64,000 nt of DNA from positions 496,001 to 560,000 of the forward strand of contig NZ_JAUSUP010000001.1 of NCBI RefSeq assembly GCF_030814115.1, read 5' to 3'. Position numbers and translations under genes: made by a program. This document shows positions 9,178 through 15,612 of this stretch, piece by piece. The notes under the pieces are model-generated. The model had not been told where the DNA came from and ran no database searches. It was given only the letters and a program-made list of their open reading frames with translations. Positions within the stretch are counted from its first letter, which is position 1. Every line of letters starts with the position of its first letter. This DNA comes from Alkalibacillus filiformis. Its GTDB lineage: Bacteria; Bacillota; Bacilli; Bacillales; Alkalibacillaceae.

Positions 9178-10020
9178 ATGTCAAAAGAAATGAACTATGG
9201 AGATGATTATAAGTTTATACCGGCGACATCGATTGGCAGCGGTGTTGGCAAAGAATTACTAACTGATCTTTATCAGCATACCATTCAAGTCGTAAACCTT
9301 TTCTTCTATGGTGATTCGGACAGTAACGAATTCGTGTTAATTGATGCTGGTATGCCAAGGTCGTTCGATGATATTAAGGCAGTTGCTGCAGAACGATTTG
9401 GTGAAGATACGCGTCCGAAAGCGGTTATTTTAACTCATGGTCATTTTGATCATGTTGGAGCAATTATTGAGTTAATTGAACATTGGGATGTTCCAGTTTA
9501 CGCTCATGAGTTGGAAAAACCATATTTAACGGGAGAAAAAGATTATCCTGAACCGGATTCTTCTGTTGAAGGTGGTTTAGTTGCTAAAATGTCCCCAATC
9601 TTTCCAAATGAAGCGATCGACATTAGAAATCACTTAGAGCCACTCCATTCTGACGGGAGTGTTCCTCATATGCCTGGATTCAGGTGGGTTCACACGCCTG
9701 GGCATACACCTGGGCATGTTTCATTGTTCCGTGATGAAGACGGTACGTTAATTGTTGGTGATGCATTTGTGACAGTAAGGCAAGACTCGTTGTATAAAGT
9801 GTTTACTCAAGAAAAAGAAATTAGCGGACCACCTCGCTACTTAACGACAGATTGGCAACAAGCTTGGGATTCAGTTAAAAAATTAGCTGAATTAAAACCA
9901 ACACTAGCTGCTACTGGGCATGGTGTTCCTTTATATGGCGATGCGCTAAATGAAGACTTAAGTGATCTTGTGCAAAATTTTGAAGAAATCGCTATTCCTG
10001 ATCACGGAAAGTACATTTAA
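9178..10020 (+). CDS. MBL-fold metallo-hydrolase
   Basis: A 280-residue metallo-beta-lactamase-fold hydrolase. The zinc motif THGHFDH gives His87, His89, Asp91 and His92; further ligands are expected in HTPGHTPGHVS (about residue 170) and GDAFV. This arrangement is shared by glyoxalase II, lactonases and general MBL hydrolases, so the substrate cannot be read from sequence. No signal peptide, hence cytoplasmic. RBS AGAAGGA precedes the ATG. The gene stands alone, followed by a hairpin shared with the convergent FMN reductase. Confidence 0.88.
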   Translation: MSKEMNYGDDYKFIPATSIGSGVGKELLTDLYQHTIQVVNLFFYGDSDSNEFVLIDAGMPRSFDDIKAVAAERFGEDTRPKAVILTHGHFDHVGAIIELIEHWDVPVYAHELEKPYLTGEKDYPEPDSSVEGGLVAKMSPIFPNEAIDIRNHLEPLHSDGSVPHMPGFRWVHTPGHTPGHVSLFRDEDGTLIVGDAFVTVRQDSLYKVFTQEKEISGPPRYLTTDWQQAWDSVKKLAELKPTLAATGHGVPLYGDALNEDLSDLVQNFEEIAIPDHGKYI

Positions 10021-10033
10021 AATAAAGTTAACC

Positions 10034-10060
10034 CCCTTTGGCCATACGCAATCCAAAGGG
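10034..10060. terminator. Hairpin between convergent genes
   Basis: CCCTTTGG (10034-10041) pairs with CCAAAGGG (10053-10060). It separates the MBL gene from the minus-strand flavin operon. The T-runs are weak on both sides. Confidence 0.6.
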
Positions 10061-10068
10061 AGTCATTC

Positions 10069-10635
10069 TTAAAAATCGTATTGATCTTCCTTCTTCTGCT
10101 TAATTTCTTGATAAGTCTCGGTTAACACAACTGTGTCTTCTACTAGTCGATCAATTCTTGCTAACACATCGTGATTAACGATTTCTTTTCTATGGAAATC
10201 AACTTCTTCAATAAATACATACGTTTGAACGATTTGTGCTTTCATATAACCTAAAATCGACTTTAAATGTTGTTCTATAATTAAATAATGTTTCGCCGAT
10301 CCCGCTGTTGCAATCATGCCGACTACTTTGTCTCGAAAAGCATCAACTGGTAGTAAGTCAAAAATGTTTTTTAACGTTGCTGGAATCGATGCCTGGAAGA
10401 TTGGCGTTCCAATGATAATCGCATCAGCATTCATAATCGTTTCTGTTACGTATTTGGTATCGCCGTCATAGTCTAAATAATTGCGTCCGTCACTAAATTG
10501 AATATTATAATCAGCTAAGTCGATTAACGTTGTTTCAGCTTCAGGGTATTGTCTTTCTAACGATTCCATCGTGTAGTCCATTGCGGTTCTTGTTTTAGAA
10601 CCAACAATCGATCCGGATAATCCGACAATTTTCAT
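10069..10635 (-). CDS. NADPH-dependent FMN reductase
   Basis: A 188-residue flavodoxin-like reductase that supplies reduced FMN. The FMN phosphate loop GLSGSIVGSKTRT is at residues 5-17, and the family block IIIGTPIFQASIPATLKNIFDLLP follows at about 73. It starts 14 bp after the luciferase-like monooxygenase gene in the same direction, so the pair forms a two-component flavin monooxygenase system: the reductase delivers FMNH2 to its neighbour. SsuE and azobenzene-reductase-like proteins are relatives. The RBS (GGAGGGAAGAGGG) is strong. Confidence 0.88.
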   Translation of the reverse strand: MKIVGLSGSIVGSKTRTAMDYTMESLERQYPEAETTLIDLADYNIQFSDGRNYLDYDGDTKYVTETIMNADAIIIGTPIFQASIPATLKNIFDLLPVDAFRDKVVGMIATAGSAKHYLIIEQHLKSILGYMKAQIVQTYVFIEEVDFHRKEIVNHDVLARIDRLVEDTVVLTETYQEIKQKKEDQYDF

Positions 10636-10649
10636 CCCTCTTCCCTCCT

Positions 10650-11705
10650 CTACCTTCGTGTGTGTTTCTTAATTGCTGGTAGTATTTTAGATCCGATTAA
10701 TTCAATATTACGTGCTAATTGATCAAAAGGCATTCCGCCGAAATCCATTTGGGCAATGTAACGTTGATGACCGAACAATTCATGCTGATATAAAATTTTC
10801 TCAATAATTTGTTGTGGGCTACCAATATTCATGACATTGTGTGGGTCAACACCTTGTGCAAAGTTTTGCTTCGGAAAGCCTTGTCCATTCGTCTTCTTCA
10901 TACCTTCATTAATATGAGGGTATAAATCTTTGAGTGCTTGTTGTGACGTTTCAGCTGCATAGAAAAAGCCAGCTGTAGCAATCGGTAATTGTTCTGGGTC
11001 ATAACCATTCATGCTAGCCGCTTCACGATATGCATCAACCGTCCGTTTAAATACGGTTGCAGGTCCTCCTAAATGTGCCATAAACATCGGCACTCCCGCA
11101 TAACCTGCTTTTACAGCGCTTGTTGGCGATCCACCAACTGCACGCCAAATAGGCATCCAACCGTCTTTGGGACGCGGTAACACGCGCGCATCTTTAAGAG
11201 GTGCTCGGTGCTTACCACTCCAGTTCACAACCTCTTCTTCATTAATTTGACGTAATAACTCAAATTTCTCTTCATATAGCTCTTCATAATCTCTTAAGTT
11301 ATAGCCTAACAATTCAAAGTTGCCAACACGAGATGCTCGTCCTGCAACTATTTCTGCACGACCTTTTGAAATTAAATCAATTGTGGCAAAATCTTCATAT
11401 ACACGCACTGGGTCCAACGTGCTAATAATCGTCGATGAACTTGCAATTTTTATTTTCTCAGTGGCTTGTGCGATTGCACTTAATACAACTGAATGAGCTT
11501 GTGTTGTAAAGTAATCTTGGTGACTTTCTCCAACACTAAAGAAATCAATACCAGCTTGTTCTGCTAATTGTGATAGCTCTATAATTTCATGTATTCGTTG
11601 TTCTGCTGGAATACGCTCTCCTGTATTTGGGTTCGGTAAATGGTCACCTAGCGTATATAATCCAAATTCTAGACCGTTATCAGGGTTAATACGGTATTTT
11701 TCCAT
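10650..11705 (-). CDS. Luciferase-like (LLM class) flavin-dependent monooxygenase
   Basis: A 351-residue TIM-barrel enzyme of the bacterial luciferase superfamily that uses FMNH2 and O2. Typical blocks are ELSQLAEQAGIDFFSVGESH, IKIASSSTIISTLDPVRVYEDFATIDLISKGR (split by others) and EIVAGRASR. The start is set at the ATG at 11705, where GGAAGGA lies 9 nt upstream; an ATG 18 nt further up lacks such a site. It forms an operon with an FMN reductase and is divergent from an HxlR-type regulator 138 bp away, which probably controls it. Substrate unknown. Confidence 0.88.
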   Translation of the reverse strand: MEKYRINPDNGLEFGLYTLGDHLPNPNTGERIPAEQRIHEIIELSQLAEQAGIDFFSVGESHQDYFTTQAHSVVLSAIAQATEKIKIASSSTIISTLDPVRVYEDFATIDLISKGRAEIVAGRASRVGNFELLGYNLRDYEELYEEKFELLRQINEEEVVNWSGKHRAPLKDARVLPRPKDGWMPIWRAVGGSPTSAVKAGYAGVPMFMAHLGGPATVFKRTVDAYREAASMNGYDPEQLPIATAGFFYAAETSQQALKDLYPHINEGMKKTNGQGFPKQNFAQGVDPHNVMNIGSPQQIIEKILYQHELFGHQRYIAQMDFGGMPFDQLARNIELIGSKILPAIKKHTRR

Positions 11706-11783
11706 GATGATCAGTCCTTCCATTCTTTTGTTTCTCTCTATTTTATCTTACAATAGTATTATCTATTAAAACTGTCGCAAATG

Positions 11784-11815
11784 AAAGTACGCACTTTTAT
11801 GAACCATAGTATACT
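11784..11815. promoter_or_regulatory. Candidate HxlR operator and promoter in the divergent spacer
   Basis: The 138-bp spacer between the monooxygenase operon and the regulator holds the inverted repeat AAAGT-ACGC-ACTTT (11784-11797). Thirteen bp later comes the palindrome AGTATACT (11808-11815), which also contains a -10-like TATACT (11810-11815). Symmetric sites of this size suit a winged-helix dimer. Assignment is by position only. Confidence 0.45.
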
Positions 11816-11843
11816 TAAAGATACTGTAAAGGGGTTTTCAAAT

Positions 11844-12191
11844 ATGGAAGAACGTCAACCAGAATTATGTCGAGTTGAAGATGCGTTAAGCATCCTTGTT
11901 GGTAAGTGGAAACCGATCATATTGTTACACTTATTGCACGAAGATACTCACCGCTTCAATGAACTTAAAAGAAAATTACCTGGCATTACGCAGAAGATGT
12001 TGACGAAACAACTACGTGAATTAGAAGATGAAGACATTGTCGAACGTACGGTCTATCCTCAAGTCCCACCTAAAGTGGAGTACGCCATTAGTGAGTATGG
12101 TCGTAGTTTAGAACCGATTCTTGAAGCTATGCATGAATGGGGCCAAAATCACACTTTACGAAAAAACCAAAAAAACAAGGATGAAAGTTAA
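11844..12191 (+). CDS. HxlR-family transcriptional regulator (YodB/HypR-like)
   Basis: A 115-residue winged-helix regulator. The pattern [23 protein letters not shown] followed by [25 protein letters not shown] is the HxlR signature. The conserved N-terminal Cys (Cys9) is the residue that senses quinones or disulfide stress in YodB, CatR and HypR. The start was taken at the ATG at 11844 because AAGGGG is 9 nt upstream; a longer frame from 11781 has no RBS. It diverges from a flavin monooxygenase/FMN reductase operon. By analogy this suggests redox- or electrophile-controlled expression of that operon. Confidence 0.88.
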   Translation: MEERQPELCRVEDALSILVGKWKPIILLHLLHEDTHRFNELKRKLPGITQKMLTKQLRELEDEDIVERTVYPQVPPKVEYAISEYGRSLEPILEAMHEWGQNHTLRKNQKNKDES

Positions 12192-12204
12192 AGTTCATCC
12201 TTGT
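12175..12204. terminator. Bidirectional terminator after hxlR-type gene
   Basis: A perfect 11-bp stem, ACAAGGATGAA (12175-12185) with TTCATCCTTGT (12194-12204). It overlaps the last codons of the regulator and directly abuts the stop of the opposing gene. Confidence 0.85.
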
Positions 12205-12807
12205 TTATCCTAACTCCTCGTTCAAGTAATTTAATAAATCCGTTAACGTTTGATACCTTTCATCACGAATAACATCATAATAAAGAAAATCAGGTTTATA
12301 ATCTTGCTTCAACCTTTCATTCAACGCTTGAATGTCTTGCTCAACATCTCCAATTGACTTAATATAACGCTCTTGAATCGTTAAATTTGAATAACTATGA
12401 TCAAACTTTACTCGATCATTTAGTATTTGACCCGTGAACTTCGGGTGTAACTTATTTTTATCTTCTAAGAATAGTGTGTGATCACTAACAACCTCATCGT
12501 GGCTATAAACTCTTAAAGTTAAATCAAGCGTATCATTAATGACTAACTCCGCTCTTCTCTGCCCGAGTGTTGCAACTATATAAACATTGCTATCAGATAA
12601 ATGAAATTCTCGTTTAATAAAATAATCTTTAAACTGTTGCAAAGCCTTTTGCACCTTTTCGAATTTCGCTTGGCGATAATATTTTGAATCAGCCAACCTT
12701 TGATTAATCCTATTATAGTGTTTATAAACCTTCTTTAAATTACGTTCTAGCTCTAACAATTCTAAATCAACGTGCACCATTTCCTTTGCATGATCAAAGA
12801 ATCCCAT
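12205..12807 (-). CDS. Conserved-looking protein of unknown function, coiled-coil rich
   Basis: A 200-residue soluble protein with no signal or membrane segment. Residues about 10-65 (LELLELERNLKKVYKHYNRI onward) are heptad-like and strongly charged, and so is the region 150-170 (QDIQALNERLKQD). Between them lies a mixed beta-like stretch (VYIVATLGQRRAELVIND). No family recognised. The RBS is an unusual run of Gs (AAGGGGGGGGTG) shortly before the ATG. The gene is monocistronic. Confidence 0.7.
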   Translation of the reverse strand: MGFFDHAKEMVHVDLELLELERNLKKVYKHYNRINQRLADSKYYRQAKFEKVQKALQQFKDYFIKREFHLSDSNVYIVATLGQRRAELVINDTLDLTLRVYSHDEVVSDHTLFLEDKNKLHPKFTGQILNDRVKFDHSYSNLTIQERYIKSIGDVEQDIQALNERLKQDYKPDFLYYDVIRDERYQTLTDLLNYLNEELG

Positions 12808-13125
12808 TCTTACACCCCCCCTTACTTCATAATTACGCCTATGTTTTGCCGTATATTCTTGTCTTGTTATTAATTTTAAAAATCTATTAACCTATCAAAA
12901 ATAGGACGATTAGAATTAGGGAAGTAAGAGGAAAAACGCAAGAAAAACTCTACGATTTGTGGCTTAATAGAGGCACTAGTTCCATGGGAAAGTTGGTTTT
13001 TTGTTAACCTTGAACCTGAAGTAATCAAAAAAATACAAGAAAGTCAAACTAATAGGTTATATATAATAGAGAAGTTAATCGATACCTCATATACTATAGT
13101 ACTAGTATATTGGGGAGGTTTTATT
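12808..13125. other. Intergenic stretch upstream of the PLA2-like gene
   Basis: About 318 bp. One + frame stays open from about 12919 into the PLA2-like gene, but it has no ATG, GTG or TTG before 13126, so it is taken as chance. A CATANNNTA element lies at 13088-13096 and the RBS GGGGAGG at 13112-13118. Nothing else is recognisable. Confidence 0.5.
13088..13096 (+). promoter_or_regulatory. SigK-type -10 candidate (CATATACTA)
   Basis: Matches the mother-cell sigma-K -10 consensus CATANNNTA, 29 nt before the start codon of the PLA2-like gene. No clear AC -35 element is seen 16-17 nt upstream, so taken alone it is weak. It gains weight because the three neighbouring surface genes have the same element at the same distance. 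Confidence 0.45.
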
Positions 13126-13383
13126 ATGCGGAATTGTCGTTTATGCCTACCTGGATACCGTTACTGCGGTCCAGGATGTAGTGGTCCCGGCAAACCTGTC
13201 AATAAGGTTGACCGATCCTGCCGTAAACATGACCAGTGTTATCATTCAAGAGTTAACAGAAGGAAATGTGATCAACAGTTTATTCGCGAACTCGACCATT
13301 TATCAACACGGTGTACACGTGAAGGTCGACACGCTCGTGCAGTACGTAACGTCATGAAGTTACGGCAAATGTTTTACTGGTAA
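13126..13383 (+). CDS. Phospholipase A2-like (parvovirus VP1-like) small Cys-rich protein
   Basis: An 85-residue basic protein. YCGPGCSGPGKPVN matches the calcium-binding loop (YxGPG) and CRKHDQCY matches the catalytic His-Asp helix of the secreted phospholipase A2 fold, in the compact form seen in parvovirus VP1 and in small Bacillus proteins. Six Cys could form disulfides. There is no signal peptide, so it would have to be released by lysis or deposited on the spore. RBS GGGGAGG precedes ATG. It neighbours DUF4183 and Ig-like Cys-rich genes with similar promoter elements. Enzymatic activity is inferred from the motif only. Confidence 0.8.
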   Translation: MRNCRLCLPGYRYCGPGCSGPGKPVNKVDRSCRKHDQCYHSRVNRRKCDQQFIRELDHLSTRCTREGRHARAVRNVMKLRQMFYW

Positions 13384-13385
13384 AA

Positions 13386-13418
13386 AACAAAAGGCTGCGA
13401 ATAACACAGCCTTTTGTT
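13386..13418. terminator. Bidirectional terminator
   Basis: A perfect 12-bp stem, AACAAAAGGCTG (13386-13397) with CAGCCTTTTGTT (13407-13418). It serves both the PLA2-like gene and the opposing disrupted monooxygenase gene. Confidence 0.85.
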
Positions 13419-13428
13419 AAATCATATA

Positions 13429-14430
13429 TTATTTTCCGTCTACTACTTCTTTTAAGATTTCAAATGACCTTCTTTGCTTCTCACGATCATAAATATACGT
13501 AATAGCCATGATTTCATCAACATCGAACTGTTCTTGGAAACTTGTTAATTGGCGTTTCACTGTTTCTTTACTACCAATTAGTGAAGCGCTTGTCATTGAA
13601 TCAACGATCTGCTTTTCTGATGCTTTGTAAAAGTCTTCAATATTATCAATTGGCGGATTTAATGGATTTTGTGTCCCTCTAACAACATTTAGGAAGAATT
13701 GTTCCAACGTTGTCTTCTCACGGATTGCCTCTTCATCTGTCTCTGCTGCAATAACATTTAAACAAACCATCATATATGGCTGATCTAAATACTCTGATGG
13801 CTCAAATTGTTCACGGTATATTTTTATAGCTTCTGCCATGTGACGTGGTGCAAAATGTGCTGCAAACGAATATGGCAATCCTAACTTAGCTGCTAACCTT
13901 GCTGAGTCAGTTGATGAACCTAAAATATAGAGAGGGATGTTCGAGTCAACCCCTGGGTAAGCTTTAACAAAGCCTTGCTTCTCCAGTGGTCCAAAATACT
14001 TTAAGATCTCTTGCACATCATTCGGAAAATCATGGACTGAATCATGTTTAGAACGTCTAATTGCACTTGCTGTTAGTTGATCGGTACCAGGTGCTCGTCC
14101 TAATCCAAGGTCTAAACGATTAGGGTAGATTGTCTCCATCGTACCAAATTGTTCTTAAACTATTAATGGTGAATGATTGGGAAGCATCACGCCACCAGAG
14201 CCAACACGAATTTTCTCCGTATGTTCTAATGTATGTTTCATTAACATCGTTGTCGCAGAACTAACGAGCGTTGATGTATTGTGGTGTTCTGCAATCCAAT
14301 ACCTTTCGTAACCTAATTGTTCTGTTGCTTGAGCTAATTCAACCATCGAATCGATTGCTTCTTTAGCCCCTTCACCTTTCCTGATTGGAACTAAATTTAA
14401 AACAGATAAAGGAATATTTATATTGCTCAT
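13429..14430 (-). pseudogene. Luciferase-like (LLM class) monooxygenase interrupted by an in-frame TAA
   Basis: Read as one frame, the locus encodes 333 residues, the usual length of the MsnO8/YhbW-like LLM oxidoreductases. The N part (14430-14155) runs from a good start through AEHHNTSTLVSSAT and VGSGGVMLPNHSPLIV, then hits TAA. The same frame continues with [26 protein letters not shown], which directly completes the family motif. No bases are gained or lost, so it is a nonsense change, probably at an Ala or Glu codon. The rest is intact, with no other stop. Read-through or a recent mutation (or a base error) are the explanations; two separate genes are not. Confidence 0.88.
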
Positions 14431-14595
14431 ATTTAAAAGTCCTTTCTTGTTGAGATGTTCACTACAATCGTATCAGCTTGTAAACCACTTTTAAATTAAT
14501 TTGCTTTACTAGGATAATATTATGATTCATTACACTATTTTTAATAGAAACGATTGAATTGATCAACTTGTCTTATCTCTTTTTAGCAGAACGTT

Positions 14596-14604
14596 CATAG
14601 AATA
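14596..14604 (+). promoter_or_regulatory. Mother-cell sigma -10 candidate (CATAGAATA)
   Basis: CATANNNTA element 30 nt before the start of the DUF4183 gene. It also resembles the sigma-E -10 (CATACAMT) at 7 of 8 positions. No convincing -35. Confidence 0.45.
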
Positions 14605-14634
14605 ATACAGAGCTATAATAAGGAGGGATCTATT

Positions 14635-15018
14635 ATGACATTAAGAATTATGAAACTCCAAATTGAGGCTGAAACAACTGTAAACTCTGAACCTAATTCA
14701 ACTAAATTCTTCTATACCACTGATGCTGAAACAGCACCCAATTCTACTTTATCAATTGATGCTGCTGATTTCTTTGATGATACTGGTACAACAGTAACTG
14801 AACTACCAGAACTAGAACAAAACAACAGTTATTATAATGTTTACATTAACGGTGTTCTACAAATGGATGATATCTCTATTTATACACCTGGAGAAACGCA
14901 AACAGGCTCATTAGATATTAACGTACCTGATGAAGGTGAACCAATCTTAGAAGGTGTACCAGTCGTATTAGAAGTTGTTAACTTCACACCGACTTCAAAC
15001 ACAGATATAGCAACATAA
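14635..15018 (+). CDS. DUF4183 domain protein (probable spore-surface protein)
   Basis: A 127-residue acidic protein rich in Thr, Asn and Glu. The core NVYINGVLQMDD followed by a beta-rich segment ending in EGVPVVLEVVNFTP is the DUF4183 pattern, shared with the opposing gene at 15060. No signal peptide and no membrane helix. RBS AAGGAGGG (14620-14627) is strong. DUF4183 proteins are typical of spore-formers and often lie near exosporium or coat genes; a spore-surface role here is inferred from that and from the promoter element, not proven. Confidence 0.75.
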   Translation: MTLRIMKLQIEAETTVNSEPNSTKFFYTTDAETAPNSTLSIDAADFFDDTGTTVTELPELEQNNSYYNVYINGVLQMDDISIYTPGETQTGSLDINVPDEGEPILEGVPVVLEVVNFTPTSNTDIAT

Positions 15019-15025
15019 TAAATAG

Positions 15026-15056
15026 TAGAGGGATCCCAATTGTTTGGGCCCTCTAT
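15026..15056. terminator. Bidirectional terminator between two DUF4183 genes
   Basis: TAGAGGG-AT-CCCAA pairs with TTGGG-CC-CTCTA around a short loop (15026-15055), followed by TTTCTT. It lies between convergent genes. Confidence 0.75.
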
Positions 15057-15059
15057 TTC

Positions 15060-15428
15060 TTATTGATAAAGCGCAATATACTGTAAGGTTATAGGAGCTC
15101 CTTCTATTGGGGCATCTTCAGTATTTAACGTTAGTTGACCTTCTTCAACATTGTAGATATTAGGGGGTTGTAACACACCATTAATATATAAATTTATAAT
15201 TGAAAATTTATTCGGGTTCAAAACTCCACGATTTCCATACTCGGTTAGTTCATCACTATTTGTATATACTTTTCGCACTCCATCAGAACGAGTATTATAT
15301 TGATAAGTTTTAACTTTCATAGGTTCTTTACTCACCTTCAGTCTTACCATTAAGTCAATTGTCGTCGTTTGCCAATCATATACTTGCTTAGTCGATATAA
15401 CTTGTCGTTTCTTTGATCGCTTTTTCAC
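15060..15428 (-). CDS. Second DUF4183 domain protein
   Basis: A 122-residue protein. The C half has the DUF4183 core LYINGVLQPPNIYNVEEG followed by TEDAPIEGAPITLQYIALY. The N half is basic (KKRSKKRQ) and contains ISTKQVYDW, a motif shared almost exactly with the large Cys-rich repeat protein next door (ISTEKVYDW). Start was set at the second GTG (15428), 8 nt after GGAAGG; a GTG three codons earlier overlaps that RBS. Two paralogues facing each other within 450 bp suggest a local surface-protein cluster. Confidence 0.75.
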   Translation of the reverse strand: MKKRSKKRQVISTKQVYDWQTTTIDLMVRLKVSKEPMKVKTYQYNTRSDGVRKVYTNSDELTEYGNRGVLNPNKFSIINLYINGVLQPPNIYNVEEGQLTLNTEDAPIEGAPITLQYIALYQ

Positions 15429-15456
15429 CCCAATCACCTTCCTATAGTCCTACTAT

Positions 15457-15465
15457 TAATTTATG
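15457..15465 (-). promoter_or_regulatory. SigK-type -10 candidate (CATAAATTA on minus strand)
   Basis: CATANNNTA element 28-29 nt before the start of the minus-strand DUF4183 gene. The -35 AC is not at ideal distance. Confidence 0.45.
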
Positions 15466-15551
15466 CAAATGTTTGAAGGTTGATTGGCCATTCAACAATA
15501 TATACACCATATGCGGTTTCATCATTTTTTAATCAACATCTATAAGAACAA

Positions 15552-15579
15552 ACGAAATGCCGAATCTTACCATAATATA
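15552..15579 (+). promoter_or_regulatory. SigK-type promoter candidate of the Cys-rich repeat gene
   Basis: AC at 15552-15553, 17-nt spacer, then CATAATATA at 15571-15579, matching the sigma-K pattern AC-N16/17-CATANNNTA. It stands 33 nt before the ATG, with the RBS GAAAGGAG between. It is the best of the four matches in this cluster. Confidence 0.55.
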
Positions 15580-15612
15580 TAAATAAGTTTGATAGAAAGG
15601 AGTGCGAACACA

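Noticed and set aside
12919-13125. Open + frame running in phase into the PLA2-like gene
   Set aside because: It has no ATG, GTG or TTG, and a strong RBS directly precedes the ATG at 13126.
14155-14430. A separate 91-residue gene
   Set aside because: It is the N-terminal part of the monooxygenase; the same frame continues after one stop codon.
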